Origin: Akkermansia muciniphila
GTDB taxonomy: Bacteria > Verrucomicrobiota > Verrucomicrobiia > Limisphaerales > UBA9464
Assembly: GCA_945883815.1 (NCBI GenBank)
Contig: CAMCYJ010000019.1
Location: 1 to 52,931, forward strand
Direction of reading: 5' to 3'
Length of the DNA: 52,931 nucleotides
Under the pieces are notes generated by a model. The model ran no database searches. It saw only the letters and a program-made list of their open reading frames with translations, and had not been told where the DNA came from. The position numbers and the translations under genes are program-made. Positions 1-8,655 of the stretch are shown in pieces. The stretch's first letter is position 1; each line of letters starts with the position of its first letter.

Positions 1-2
1 AG

Positions 3-344
3 GACCCCAACTTCGCCGTGCCGCCCCCGCGGGAGACTCGCCGCAACGCAGCGCCGGCTTCGACCGGTCCGCGGCGTTTTGAATCCGGCAGAGGAGCCGG
101 TGAGGGACGCTTCACCCCGGAACCTCCGTATCCACGGGAGGCACAAGTCCGTCGCGAGACGGGCTCGGGAGAGTTCATGGTCACCATCGATGCGACGGGT
201 GGGATCATCGAGATGAAGCTTTTGTCTTCGTCCGGAAGCTCCACTCTCGATAATTCCTTCCGCCAGCATGTCCGCCGGCTCTGGCGTTTTCGCCCTGAGG
301 ACGCCGGGGACTGGATCATTCCCTTCGAATACCGCCTTCGTTGA
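3..344 (+). CDS. TonB C-terminal domain protein (partial, 3' end)
   Basis: Only the end of this gene is present; its frame is open to the left window edge, so the true start lies outside. The C-terminal 75 residues read as a TonB C-terminal domain: a PPYPREAQ motif, then alternating hydrophobic strands (GEFMVTIDATG, IIEMKLLSSSG) and a final strand ending at the stop. The visible N-terminal part is rich in Pro, Arg and Gly, as in the periplasm-spanning linker of TonB proteins. TonB passes proton-motive energy from ExbB/ExbD to outer-membrane transporters. ExbB and two ExbD genes follow on the same strand after 63 bases, which supports the call. The N-terminal membrane anchor cannot be checked. 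Confidence 0.75.
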   Translation, partial: DPNFAVPPPRETRRNAAPASTGPRRFESGRGAGEGRFTPEPPYPREAQVRRETGSGEFMVTIDATGGIIEMKLLSSSGSSTLDNSFRQHVRRLWRFRPEDAGDWIIPFEYRLR

Positions 345-407
345 CCTACCGAGACCTTCGCTCTCATCTCAGATACCGTTTTTTCAACCCACCCGACTGA
401 CGCCACA

Positions 408-1079
408 ATGCTCGCCAACACCCTCGCCGAATACTTCACCAAGGGCGGACCGATCATGTATCCGATCGCCCTCGTCGCCATCATCCTGTTTGCGGTTGTC
501 GCTGAGCGCGGAATCTTTTGGTTCCTCCTTGGGCGCCGCCGTGACATGACCCAACTGGAAAGCACTCTGGGGGCGATGGAAAACAGCGACTTCAAGGCAG
601 CCGTCGCCCAGACCCAGGGATCCAACGACCCGGTGGTGCGTATGATTTACCATGGTCTGACCCACGTGCATGGCTCTCTGCAGGGTGCGCTCCAAGTGGC
701 CGCCGGCATGGAGATCAAGCGGGCCGGCCGCTTCATGGTGCTTATCGATACGTGCATCACCTTGGCGCCGCTCCTCGGATTGCTGGGTACGGTCACCGGC
801 ATCATGGGTTCCTTCCAGAAGATGGGTGAGTCGAGCATCGCCGGCGCCATGACCGAGATTCAGGGCGGCATCGGCGAGGCGCTCATCGCTACGGCCGCGG
901 GTCTCGGCATCGCCATCATCGGCGTCTTCTTCCTCAACATCTACAACGAGATGATGGAGAAGCTGAAGTTCGACCTGGAGACCGCCGCGACCAACGTCGA
1001 GGTCATGGTCACCAAGGCCAAGCAGGAAGGCTTCGACACGGCCGCCTTCCGCCGCGAAACCGCAGCCAAGAACGCCTGA
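408..1079 (+). CDS. exbB: MotA/TolQ/ExbB proton channel family protein
   Basis: 223 residues. This is the pentameric inner-membrane proton-channel subunit of an ExbB/TolQ energiser. Three hydrophobic segments are visible: about residues 14-40 (PIMYPIALVAIILFAVV), 111-138 (LAPLLGLLGTVTGIMGSF) and 155-180 (ALIATAAGLGIAIIGVFFL). The second and third are the conserved channel helices of the MotA/TolQ/ExbB family, with the typical Gly-rich LGLLGTVTG and TAAGLGIAI motifs. A tonB-like gene lies upstream and two exbD genes follow after 3 and 24 bases, so this looks like one operon. TolQ cannot be strictly excluded, but the TonB-type neighbour and the absence of tolA/tolB favour ExbB. Confidence 0.9.
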   Translation: MLANTLAEYFTKGGPIMYPIALVAIILFAVVAERGIFWFLLGRRRDMTQLESTLGAMENSDFKAAVAQTQGSNDPVVRMIYHGLTHVHGSLQGALQVAAGMEIKRAGRFMVLIDTCITLAPLLGLLGTVTGIMGSFQKMGESSIAGAMTEIQGGIGEALIATAAGLGIAIIGVFFLNIYNEMMEKLKFDLETAATNVEVMVTKAKQEGFDTAAFRRETAAKNA

Positions 1080-1082
1080 CCT

Positions 1083-1556
1083 ATGGCTGGAGGAGGGGGC
1101 GGCCGAAGTGCCGCATCAACCAGCGGGAAGCGCGGCAAGTTTTCGTCGCCTATCCCGATCAAGAAGGCGCGCATCGAAATCGTGCCCTTGATCGACGTCA
1201 TGTTCTTCCTCCTGGCGGCGTTCATGATGGTTTCCTTGAGCCTGCAGCAGTCGAAGACGCGTCCGATGGAACTCATCGATGCGAAGAAAGCCGCTGACGA
1301 CTTCAAGCCGGATGTCATCAACATTGGTGTGGAGAAGGACGGTACCGTGGCCATCGGAACCAATGTCGTGGACACCGCGGCACTCATCCAGGAGCTGAAC
1401 TCGCGCTACAAGCAGAACCCCAAGACGCCGGTGTTCATCACCGGCGACAAGTCCGCTCCCTACCGCGCCGTCGGCGGGGTGCTTCAGCAGGTGCGTTCGG
1501 CCCGATTCACCCGGGTGTCATTCGTCACCAAGGAAGCCGAACGCAATCGGAACTAG
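1083..1556 (+). CDS. exbD: Biopolymer transporter ExbD (first copy)
   Basis: 157 residues. The N-terminus is cytoplasmic and basic (Gly-rich, then PIKKARIEI), followed by one membrane helix that holds the family's functional Asp at residue 38 in the motif PLIDVMFFLLAAFMM. A periplasmic ExbD/TolR domain follows. The gene starts three bases after exbB ends, which indicates translational coupling. ExbD works with ExbB to form the proton-conducting core that drives TonB. Its membrane motif is nearly identical to that of the next gene, so the two probably arose by duplication. Confidence 0.9.
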   Translation: MAGGGGGRSAASTSGKRGKFSSPIPIKKARIEIVPLIDVMFFLLAAFMMVSLSLQQSKTRPMELIDAKKAADDFKPDVINIGVEKDGTVAIGTNVVDTAALIQELNSRYKQNPKTPVFITGDKSAPYRAVGGVLQQVRSARFTRVSFVTKEAERNRN

Positions 1557-1580
1557 AACCTACCCGACCGATTCTCCCTC

Positions 1581-2003
1581 ATGCATCTGGGATCCCCCAC
1601 CTCCGTCAAGAAGGCCCGCGTCGAGATCATCCCGCTGATCGATGTGATGTTCTTCCTTCTGGCGGCCTTCATGATGGTCACCCTGACCATGAATCGTTTG
1701 CGCACACTGCAAATGGACCTTCCGTCGGCCGTGGCGCCCAAGTCCTCGGAGAAGCCGGACATGATGGAAATCATCATCAACCGCGACGGCGATCTGAAGG
1801 TTGCCGGGAAGCTGCTACCCTTCTCGGAACTGGCTGGGCGTGTGGAGGCGAAGTTGGCGTCGAACACCAACTACCCCTTCTACCTCAAGCCTGATTACCA
1901 GACCACCCATGGCAACGTCCTTCGGGTCCTCGATACCATCAAGGCGGCCGGAGCGACCAAAATCTCCATGGCCATCGACGTGACGGGTGCCGACAAGAAG
2001 TAA
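1581..2003 (+). CDS. exbD: Biopolymer transporter ExbD (second copy)
   Basis: 140 residues. It has the same architecture as the preceding gene: a short basic N-terminus (SVKKARVEI), one membrane helix with the proton-pathway Asp at residue 21 in PLIDVMFFLLAAFMM, and a periplasmic domain. The periplasmic halves of the two copies differ clearly, so they may make different contacts or form a mixed dimer in the ExbB channel; that is inference. It is the last gene of the TonB/ExbB/ExbD/ExbD group, and a 485-base gene-free region follows. Confidence 0.88.
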   Translation: MHLGSPTSVKKARVEIIPLIDVMFFLLAAFMMVTLTMNRLRTLQMDLPSAVAPKSSEKPDMMEIIINRDGDLKVAGKLLPFSELAGRVEAKLASNTNYPFYLKPDYQTTHGNVLRVLDTIKAAGATKISMAIDVTGADKK

Positions 2004-2130
2004 GCGGCCTCGCTTCAAGAGGTAGGACTGCGCTTTCGGTGGGGCTCATCTAGAACGGTGAATCTCAGCCCGGTGATTGAGAGCACCGTCGGGGTCCAAT
2101 CCGATGCAGTTCAAATCCCATGGGGCCTCA
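2004..2130. other. Intergenic stretch before the palindromic element
   Basis: No gene is supported here. The stretch 2047-2121 has words that resemble parts of a tRNA (a GAGAGCACC word and a TTCAAATCC word), but the T-stem does not pair and I find no cloverleaf. No clear terminator for the exb operon is visible. Confidence 0.5.
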
Positions 2131-2404
2131 GAGCCTGTCTGAAAATGGGGAGGGGTTCTGCGGCTCGGGAATTCTGGGTTGGGCAAGGCGGTGAGCGGCG
2201 GGGCAGACCTCCTGCGGTCTGTTCCGCCCGAACCAACGCAGTCCAAGCCGGAAAGACCCGTCGCCCGGAGGGTTTGGGAGGGAAGGGCCCGCTGGCGGCG
2301 TTGCTTGTCGGTCACAGACCGCTGCGGGTCTGCTCCCTCCTCGCGCCTTGCCAATCGAACCCTTCTCTCCCAAACAGAACTCCTCCCCATTTTCAGACAG
2401 GCTC
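2131..2404. repeat. 274-bp imperfect palindromic intergenic element
   Basis: The outer 30 bases at each end (2131-2160 and 2375-2404) are inverted copies with one mismatch, starting GAGCCTGTCTGAAAATGGGG. The inner parts also pair imperfectly: the left-arm words GGCAAGGCG and GGCAGACC..GCGGTCTG are mirrored by CAGACCGC..GGTCTG and CGCCTTGCC on the right. The short unpaired centre lies at about 2255-2285. Overlapping open frames on both strands translate the tips to the same peptide (LRACLKMGR), as expected of a palindrome rather than genes. It could be a MITE-like or REP-like repeat, or a long hairpin in the RNA. No target-site duplication or transposase was seen. Confidence 0.8.
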
Positions 2405-2488
2405 TCAATCCCAGAAGGCCGAAACCCCATGGACATGCGCCGGTTGCGGGAGTCTCATCCGCAGTCAACCCTTGAAGCGATTGTGCCC

Positions 2489-3727
2489 ATGATCCGCCGC
2501 TCTGTCCGACACCTCGCCTCCGTCATCGCTTTCGTTAGCTTGGCCGTTTCTTTGGCTTCGGCGACTGAAGACTGGCCTCAATTCCTGGGTCCGACCCGCG
2601 ATGGGCAAAGTCCTTCGGCGACTTTGGATGCTGTGCCTAAGGAAGGCTGGCCATTGCGCTGGAAGGCGCCCGTCGGCGAGGGATTCAGCGGACCGGTGGT
2701 GGTGTCCAACTGCGTGTACTTGTTCCACCGCTCGGAGGGCCAGGAGGTGCTGTCGGCCTATCGGGCCACGGATGGAAGTCTGCGGTGGAAACATGCCTTG
2801 CCCACGTCGTATTCGGCCCAGTTTGGTGGGACTGAAGGTCCCTCAGCGACTCCAGCGGCTGATCACCAACGGGTGTTTGCCTTGGGCGCCTCCGGCAAAC
2901 TTCGGGCGGTTTCGGCGACCGATGGTCGTCTCCTCTGGCAAGTGGACTGCGCGGAGCGTTTTGGCGCTGAGTCAGGATTCTTCGGTTTTGGCAGCTCACC
3001 GCTGTTGCTCGGCGATCGGCTGATCGTTCAGGTGGGTGGCCCGGAGGCTTGCGTGGTGGCCTTTGCGGTCTCCGATGGTCGGGTGCTCTGGAAAGCCGGA
3101 ACGGACGAAGCCGGATATGGTTCCCCGGTACCCCGAACACGGGCCGGTCGGCAGGAAGTCCTGTGTTTCCACCGTGCTGGATTGTTGTTGTTGGATCCGG
3201 CCAATGGGGTGGAGCTGGCCCGGTTTCCGTGGCGGGCTCGCATGCATGCCAGTGTGAATGCCGCCACGCCCCTCGCCGTTGGGGACGGAATCTTCCTGAC
3301 GTCCAGCTATGGCGTCGGGGCCGTTTTGCTCAAACCCGATGGGAAGACCTTTCGATCGGCATGGTCGGGTGACGAGTCCCTCTCTTCCCATTTTGCCACT
3401 CCGGTGCTGGTCGATGGATTTCTGTATGGATTTCATGGACGCCAGGAATCCGGTCCTGACTTCCGCTGCATCGAGGCCAGTTCTGGAAAAGTCCGATGGT
3501 CGTTGGAGCGGGCCGGATCGGGATCGGTATTGGCGGCGGGTCGGAAACTCCTGCTGCTGATGGAAAGTGGCGAGGTGCGCGTTTTGGAAGCCAATCCGGA
3601 AAAGCCTGTTGAAAAGGGGCGATTCCAAGCGGGTGGTTCGGGAGCGCGGGCATTGCCCGCTTTGGCTCTCGGCCGGTTCTTCTTCAGGGATCGGGCTCAC
3701 CTGCTCTGTCTGGAAATTCCCCGCTGA
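2489..3727 (+). CDS. Exported PQQ-type beta-propeller repeat protein
   Basis: 412 residues from the ATG at 2489. The open frame runs further upstream into the palindromic element, but this ATG begins a proper signal peptide (basic MIRRSVRHL, then a hydrophobic core ending SLASA). After the signal comes EDWPQFLGPTRDG, the usual start of verrucomicrobial/planctomycete PQQ-like proteins. Repeated blades follow (GSLRWKHAL, GRLLWQVDC, GRVLWKAGT, GKVRWSLER), each with the Trp of PQQ/BamB-like propellers. The likely location is periplasmic or outside. The specific role is unknown: BamB-like scaffold, quinoprotein or simple binding propeller are all possible, and no catalytic signature is evident. 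Confidence 0.85.
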   Translation: MIRRSVRHLASVIAFVSLAVSLASATEDWPQFLGPTRDGQSPSATLDAVPKEGWPLRWKAPVGEGFSGPVVVSNCVYLFHRSEGQEVLSAYRATDGSLRWKHALPTSYSAQFGGTEGPSATPAADHQRVFALGASGKLRAVSATDGRLLWQVDCAERFGAESGFFGFGSSPLLLGDRLIVQVGGPEACVVAFAVSDGRVLWKAGTDEAGYGSPVPRTRAGRQEVLCFHRAGLLLLDPANGVELARFPWRARMHASVNAATPLAVGDGIFLTSSYGVGAVLLKPDGKTFRSAWSGDESLSSHFATPVLVDGFLYGFHGRQESGPDFRCIEASSGKVRWSLERAGSGSVLAAGRKLLLLMESGEVRVLEANPEKPVEKGRFQAGGSGARALPALALGRFFFRDRAHLLCLEIPR

Positions 3728-3847
3728 ATCACGGGCTCGTCTTCCATGGAAAAATACAGAATCTGGCGGTTTCGATTTGCCTGCATTGGTTCCAGCGGTT
3801 AGTTCCACGGCCGTCCATCGTCCGGTTTTTCCATCGACACCATTTTT

Positions 3848-4879
3848 ATGCCCAACGCCTACCACGCTTCGATCGAAGGCGCCCAGCACGGCGCGAAGTC
3901 TCTCGAGCAATTCCTCGACTATGCCAAGAACGCCGGTGCAGCCGGTGCGCAGCCCAGCAACTACATGCTCGGCGACGGCAAGGGTGGATTCCGGAAGGCC
4001 AAGGACATCGCCAGCGCTTTCAGCAGCCGGGGCATGCGCCTGGATGGCATTTCCGCCCACTGCCCGTTCTGGGTGCACACCAGCGCCTGGACCGGCACCA
4101 AGTCTGGGAATCCTTTCATTGCGCCTGAGGTCGCCAAGCTCTCGCCCGAAAAGATCGAGGCCTGGCACGAGAAGTACCTCCTCAAGCTCATGGATCTCGC
4201 AGCCGACCTCGGCATCAAGTCGGTGCCCATGTTCTGGGGTGTGGCCTTCGGCTGGGAACTGGCCAGCGGTTATCCGTGGGGATTCTGGGGCGGTTCGGGC
4301 TTTGACTTGGTCAAGGAAGGCCAGGAGCGCTTCGTCAAGAAGACGGCCAAGCTGCGCAAGCATGCCAATAGCCTGGGCCTGAAGCTGTGCCACGAAATCC
4401 ATCCCGGCACGGCGGCCATGACGGCCGACGACTTCCTGATGCTCGTGCAAATTTGCGACAACGATCCCTGCCTTGCGGTCAACGCCGATCCGTCGCACTG
4501 CTGGGAAGGTGAGTCTTGGGAGAGCCGCTTCCTGAAGGTGGGCAAGTACATTTATGCCGCCCACGTGAAGAACTTCGTCATCCGTCCGGGATTCCCGCTG
4601 CGGACCATGGAGTCGAACTGGACCCGTCGGGCCATGCAGTTCACCGACCTCGGCAGCGGCGACCTCAACATGCAGCGCTACGTCGAGCTGCTCTTGGCCG
4701 TGGGCTATCAAGACCGCTACTGCAAGCTGCACGGCTGCGAGTCGGCCCCGCTGGTCGTCGAGGCCGAGAGCGCGCACAAGGCTCTCGATTACTGCTCTGC
4801 CGACGGCATCGCCTACACCGCGAAGAATCTCTGCTTCCCGCAGGCGGCCGGCAGTTTTGAAGACGGCATGGGAGCCTGA
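3848..4879 (+). CDS. Sugar phosphate isomerase/epimerase family protein (TIM barrel)
   Basis: 343 residues. It matches the xylose-isomerase-like TIM-barrel superfamily (AP_endonuc_2 type). Metal-ligand-like acidic and His residues sit at strand ends: LCHEIHPG (Glu), NADPSHCWEG (Asp/His), AAHVKNF (His/Lys) and a late LGSGDLNM. These are the usual positions in inositol-catabolism and sugar-isomerase relatives. No signal peptide is seen, so it is probably cytoplasmic. The substrate cannot be named from sequence. A strong terminator follows at 4927-4953, and a 120-base gap separates it from the propeller gene, so it may be its own transcript. Confidence 0.85.
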   Translation: MPNAYHASIEGAQHGAKSLEQFLDYAKNAGAAGAQPSNYMLGDGKGGFRKAKDIASAFSSRGMRLDGISAHCPFWVHTSAWTGTKSGNPFIAPEVAKLSPEKIEAWHEKYLLKLMDLAADLGIKSVPMFWGVAFGWELASGYPWGFWGGSGFDLVKEGQERFVKKTAKLRKHANSLGLKLCHEIHPGTAAMTADDFLMLVQICDNDPCLAVNADPSHCWEGESWESRFLKVGKYIYAAHVKNFVIRPGFPLRTMESNWTRRAMQFTDLGSGDLNMQRYVELLLAVGYQDRYCKLHGCESAPLVVEAESAHKALDYCSADGIAYTAKNLCFPQAAGSFEDGMGA

Positions 4880-4926
4880 CCGAATCCGGTCCGGCTCGCA
4901 GCCGAAGCGATCCAAGAACCAATGAA

Positions 4927-4953
4927 GGCGGCGGGTAACCCGCCGCCTTTTTT
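4927..4953 (+). terminator. Rho-independent terminator after the TIM-barrel gene
   Basis: A perfect 9-bp GC stem (GGCGGCGGG at 4927-4935 with CCCGCCGCC at 4939-4947) has a TAA loop and is followed directly by six T residues. It lies 48 bases after the stop of the plus-strand isomerase-like gene. Confidence 0.92.
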
Positions 4954-5046
4954 CATAGGCCCGGCAGGGCGCACTTTTCGATTCATGGCCCGCGGGCTGG
5001 AGCCGCGATTGATCTCCGGGTCTTTTCTGTGGCACAAAACGCGGCG

Positions 5047-6378
5047 ATGCATTCGTTTCGTTATGTCGGTCGGGAACTCTTCTGCGAAGACGTCGCCCTT
5101 TCGGACCTCGTCCGCAAGCACGGCACTCCGCTCTACGTCTATTCGCAGGCCACCTTGGCTGACCACTATTCCAAGCTCGATTCCGCATTGGCGCCGCTCG
5201 ATCACCTGATTTGCTTCGCCATGAAGTCCAACTCCAACCTGGCCGTGATCCGCACCTTTGCGGACCTCGGGGGCGGGTTCGACACTGTGAGCGCTGGTGA
5301 GATCCAGCGGGTCATCGCTGCCGGTGGTGATCCTGGCAAATGCGTCTTTGCGGGTGTCGGCAAGACCGAGGAGGAAATCGCGTTCGCTCTGAAGCAGGGC
5401 ATTTACAGCTTCAATGTCGAATCCGAGGCGGAGCTGGCCCGGATCAGCAAGGTGGCGGTGAAGCTCAAGAAAATCGCCCCGGTGGCCGTGCGGGTGAATC
5501 CCAACGTGGATGCTCACACGCATGCTAAGATCACCACCGGCACCTACGAGAACAAATTCGGCATCCAGTTCGAATCCATCGAGGCCGTCTACGCACGAGC
5601 CGCCAAATTGCCAAATATCCGTCTGCGCGGTTTGCAAATGCACATCGGGTCTCAGTTGACCGACGTCGAGCCTTTCCGTCAGGCCGTCGAGAAGGTCGGC
5701 CCGCTGGTTGCCAAGCTCAATGTCCGCCATGGCTTCGACTTCTTTAGCATCGGGGGAGGCATCGGCATCGTCTACCAAGACGCACTCGCGTCCGGCGGCC
5801 CCTCCTGGTGGAAGACACCCGCCGGCCAGAAGATCCTAACCCCGGACTTGTACGCCAAGACGCTGGTGCCGCTCCTCAAGCCCTTGGGTCTGAAGATCCT
5901 CCTCGAACCGGGTCGGTTCATGAGCGGCAATGCGGGCGCGTTGGTCACCCGGGTCGAGTACATCAAGAAGACCGGCAAGAAGAACTTCGTCATCGTGGAT
6001 GCCGCGATGAACGACCTCATCCGGCCCGCCTTCTACGACAGCTTCCACGAGATCGTGCCGCTGACCAAGAAGTCCGGGGCTTTGGTTTCTTCGGATGTGG
6101 TCGGACCGGTGTGTGAGAGCGGCGATTATTTCGCCAAGGACCGCCCGCTGCCCAAGGTGGGAGAAGGAGACACCCTCGCCTTGCTCAGTGCTGGAGCTTA
6201 CGGATCGGTGATGGGTTCCAACTACAACAGCCGGTCGCTCCCGGCTGAGATCCTGGTGCATGGCAAGAAGGCCTCGGTGGTTCGTCGCCGTCAGACCATC
6301 GCCGACATCTGGGCCAATGAGGCGATCGCTAATTGGCAGAAGCCTCAGGCGCAGAAGAAGCCCAAGGCCAAGAAGTAG
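5047..6378 (+). CDS. lysA: Diaminopimelate decarboxylase
   Basis: 443 residues from the ATG at 5047; an upstream in-frame GTG at 5029 would add six residues. It is a PLP enzyme of fold type III that converts meso-diaminopimelate to L-lysine, the last step of lysine synthesis. Visible hallmarks: the PLP Lys in CFAMKSNSN (Lys60), GGGFDTVSAGE, HIGSQLTDVEPF, the phosphate-binding GGGIGI loop, LLEPGRFMSGNAG, and the active-site Cys region VCESGDYFAKDR. The C-terminus ends in a Lys-rich tail (QKKPKAKK), slightly longer than usual. It is flanked by terminators on both sides, so it is probably transcribed alone. Confidence 0.95.
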   Translation: MHSFRYVGRELFCEDVALSDLVRKHGTPLYVYSQATLADHYSKLDSALAPLDHLICFAMKSNSNLAVIRTFADLGGGFDTVSAGEIQRVIAAGGDPGKCVFAGVGKTEEEIAFALKQGIYSFNVESEAELARISKVAVKLKKIAPVAVRVNPNVDAHTHAKITTGTYENKFGIQFESIEAVYARAAKLPNIRLRGLQMHIGSQLTDVEPFRQAVEKVGPLVAKLNVRHGFDFFSIGGGIGIVYQDALASGGPSWWKTPAGQKILTPDLYAKTLVPLLKPLGLKILLEPGRFMSGNAGALVTRVEYIKKTGKKNFVIVDAAMNDLIRPAFYDSFHEIVPLTKKSGALVSSDVVGPVCESGDYFAKDRPLPKVGEGDTLALLSAGAYGSVMGSNYNSRSLPAEILVHGKKASVVRRRQTIADIWANEAIANWQKPQAQKKPKAKK

Positions 6379-6457
6379 TCGAAGCGGTCGAACGGACTCT
6401 CGGGCTTGGGTGACGGTCGAATTGGGAGGCCATCTTCGAACGGCCTGAAAACCAGAA

Positions 6458-6495
6458 ACGGGAGTGGGGACGCCAAAGCTCCCACTCCCGTTTTT
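6458..6495 (+). terminator. Rho-independent terminator after lysA
   Basis: An 11-bp stem (ACGGGAGTGGG at 6458-6468 paired with CCCACTCCCGT at 6481-6491) has a 12-base loop and a run of T residues at 6491-6495. It sits 80 bases after the lysA stop. Confidence 0.88.
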
Positions 6496-6626
6496 CTTGA
6501 ATTCCAGTGCCGGACTGGCCGGGTGACTCATCGGGACGACGCTCACCAGACCGCTAATCTCCGGCAGTGATGCTCAGCGCGACATTTTCGTATCCACCCA
6601 CTTATGGCTCGATGACCCCGGCCCGT

Positions 6627-7433
6627 TCACTCGTAACCGGGACCCACTGTCGTCACACTGGACCACCATTTCGCGTCGACGAGGGAATCTCCCGCCGGGA
6701 CATTCAACCCGGTGTTGTTGCCTCGGCCGAATGTGCGGATCTTGCTCCCGACCCATCGATGAATCTCCGAATGGCCATCCGCAAAGGAGAAGCCCGCGGC
6801 ACCGTTGTGGTATGCTGCCGGGAAATCGATGATGTTGCCGGACTTGGCATCGGGCCTGACCATTTGAACAGCACAGGCCGCGTCGTTGATGCTGTCGGGA
6901 TGCTCGTCCACCAACACCCATGTGGCCGTCGGGTTGACGATGTGGTCCAGTCGCCCGTAGGTCTTGTAGGGCGGCGACGGCAGCCACCCACCATAGTCGA
7001 ACACCTGACTCATCGATTGGCTCCTCACCCGTGGAAGCTTCCTGCCTGCTTCAGTCCTAGTCGTTCGATCTGCGGGGCATCTCCAAACCTCGCGAGTGTT
7101 GCCCAGGTATTTCATCAGGGGGCTCTTGTCGATGGTGTTGGTCGGAGAATCGCTGGCGCTTCCAGCCACCAGCAAGACACGCAAGTTGTCCTCGGGACCG
7201 CCAGCCAGAGATTTGACAAGCAAGCCCTGATTGTCATCGGCGTACAGTCGCCAAGCCATCATCATCTGCTTGTTGTTGTTCATGCACTGGATGCCCAAAG
7301 TCTTGGATTTTGCCTTGCCGAGTGCGGGCAGAAGCATGCCGGCCAAGATGGCGATGATGGCAATGACGACGAGCAACTCAATGAGCGTGAAGCCGCTGCG
7401 AGGGTGTCGAGGGGTTTGCGACAACAATTTCAT
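6627..7433 (-). CDS. Prepilin-type N-terminal cleavage/methylation protein with H-X9-DG motif
   Basis: 268 residues. The N-terminus has a class III (type IV prepilin) signal: [20 protein letters not shown], with cleavage expected after Gly and Glu at position +5, followed by a long hydrophobic helix. Near the C-terminus [16 protein letters not shown] fits the H-X9-DG pattern that defines a large pseudopilin-like family abundant in Planctomycetes and Verrucomicrobiota. Such proteins usually occur singly, as here, with no pilus-assembly genes beside them. Function is unknown; a surface or periplasmic pseudopilin-like role is inferred from the family. It is the only minus-strand gene between 1 and 10300. 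Confidence 0.92.
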   Translation of the reverse strand: MKLLSQTPRHPRSGFTLIELLVVIAIIAILAGMLLPALGKAKSKTLGIQCMNNNKQMMMAWRLYADDNQGLLVKSLAGGPEDNLRVLLVAGSASDSPTNTIDKSPLMKYLGNTREVWRCPADRTTRTEAGRKLPRVRSQSMSQVFDYGGWLPSPPYKTYGRLDHIVNPTATWVLVDEHPDSINDAACAVQMVRPDAKSGNIIDFPAAYHNGAAGFSFADGHSEIHRWVGSKIRTFGRGNNTGLNVPAGDSLVDAKWWSSVTTVGPGYE

Positions 7434-7477
7434 GGGTTACCATCCCAAGGTGTTCCATTGGTGGTGGGCCGTCAATA

Positions 7478-7500
7478 GGATCGTGTTCGGGATCGTGTTC
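7478..7500. repeat. Short tandem repeat in a divergent promoter region
   Basis: The 11-mer GGATCGTGTTC occurs twice, at 7478-7488 and 7490-7500, between the divergent prepilin-like gene and the dehydrogenase gene. The 12-base period is close to one helical turn, so it could be a regulator site; this is only suggestive. Confidence 0.35.
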
Positions 7501-7598
7501 AGGCTAACGGAACGATTTTCTCGCCTCGCAGGCAGGGTTTCCCTTCAGTTGTTGAACCCGCGGACCTCGTTCATCAATCCGCGACCCAATCCCCGCGC

Positions 7599-8627
7599 AT
7601 GAAGGCCATTCAACTGGAAAAGCCCGGATCTTTCCGGGTCCTCGACATCGACGAACCTCCCGCGCCCGGCCCGGGTGAGGCGGTGGTCCGCGTCCATCAA
7701 GTGGGCATTTGCGGTACCGACCTCGGAGGTTACTTGGGCAAGATGCCGTTTTTCTCCTATCCGCGAATCCCTGGCCACGAACTGGGGGTCGAAGTGGTGG
7801 CGGTCGGCGAGGGCGTCACGGCGGTACGCCCCGGGGATCGTTGCAGCGTGGAGCCCTATCTGAATTGCCAGAGCTGTCACGCCTGCCGTCGGGGCCATAC
7901 CAACTGTTGCCACCACAACCAGACCTTGGGGGTGCATTGCGACGGAGGACTCCGGCGCTACTACACCGTGCCCGCCCGCAAGCTCCATCCCGGTTCCGCG
8001 TTGGACTTCGAGCAGTTGGCGCTGGTGGAGACCCTGGCCATCGGCAGCCACGCCGTGCACCGCGCAGCACCCAAGGCGGGTGAAACGGTGTTGGTGATTG
8101 GGGCGGGTCCTATCGGATTGAGCGTCATCGAGTTCGCCAAGCTCAGTGGTGCCCGGACCATTGTGATGGACATGAACGAGCAGCGCCTGGCCTTTGTCCG
8201 CGAGGTCATGGGGGTGGCCGAAACAGTGCTCGCCCGGGGTGATGGGTCGGAGGTGGCGGCCCTGGAGGCTCTCACCGACGGCAACGGAGCCGAGTCGGTC
8301 ATCGATGCCACGGGTTCCAACAAATCCATGAGCCAGGCATTGGGCTTCTGCTCCTTTGCCGGAAACCTGGTTTATGTGGGCATCACCCAGGCGGATTTGA
8401 CCTTTCCCCATGCCCCGGTTCTGCACCGGCGGGAACTGAGCATCCTGGGCAGTCGCAATGCGCTCCCGGAAGATTTCCGCAGCATCATCGGTCATATCCA
8501 AGCCGGTCGTATCAACACCCGGCCTTGGATCACCCATCGTTCCGCCTTCGGCGACATGATCGGGCAGTTTCCCTCCTGGTTGAAACCGGAGACCGGGGTC
8601 ATCAAGGCGATGGTGTCGGTGGATTGA
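7599..8627 (+). CDS. Zinc-dependent alcohol/polyol dehydrogenase (MDR family)
   Basis: 342 residues, the usual length for zinc MDR enzymes. Catalytic zinc ligands are Cys38 (GICGTD) and His60-Glu61 (PGHE). The structural zinc site is the full set Cys90, Cys93, Cys96 and Cys104. A Rossmann fold follows (VLVIGAGPIGLSVIEFA) with Asp after the second strand (IVMDMN), which favours NAD over NADP. The overall pattern is closest to sorbitol, L-idonate or galactonate-type dehydrogenases that oxidise a secondary alcohol of a sugar acid or polyol; the exact substrate is not determinable. The next gene starts 28 bases later, possibly in the same transcript. Confidence 0.9.
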   Translation: MKAIQLEKPGSFRVLDIDEPPAPGPGEAVVRVHQVGICGTDLGGYLGKMPFFSYPRIPGHELGVEVVAVGEGVTAVRPGDRCSVEPYLNCQSCHACRRGHTNCCHHNQTLGVHCDGGLRRYYTVPARKLHPGSALDFEQLALVETLAIGSHAVHRAAPKAGETVLVIGAGPIGLSVIEFAKLSGARTIVMDMNEQRLAFVREVMGVAETVLARGDGSEVAALEALTDGNGAESVIDATGSNKSMSQALGFCSFAGNLVYVGITQADLTFPHAPVLHRRELSILGSRNALPEDFRSIIGHIQAGRINTRPWITHRSAFGDMIGQFPSWLKPETGVIKAMVSVD

Positions 8628-8655
8628 ATTCCCCCCGGCAGTCTCCGCAGCCGCC

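Noticed and set aside
2047..2121. tRNA-like words (GAGAGCACC and TTCAAATCC) after the exbD genes
   Set aside because: The T-stem bases do not pair, no 7-bp acceptor stem exists, and no cloverleaf can be drawn by hand. A tRNA scan would settle it; a decayed tRNA cannot be excluded.
2046..2492. Overlapping open frames on both strands within the gene-free region
   Set aside because: They read through the palindrome, give the same peptide from both tips, and have no domain or signal peptide.
2996..5188. 730-residue minus-strand open frame
   Set aside because: It is antisense to three well-supported plus-strand genes and has Arg/Gly/His-rich composition without any domain; typical shadow in GC-rich DNA.
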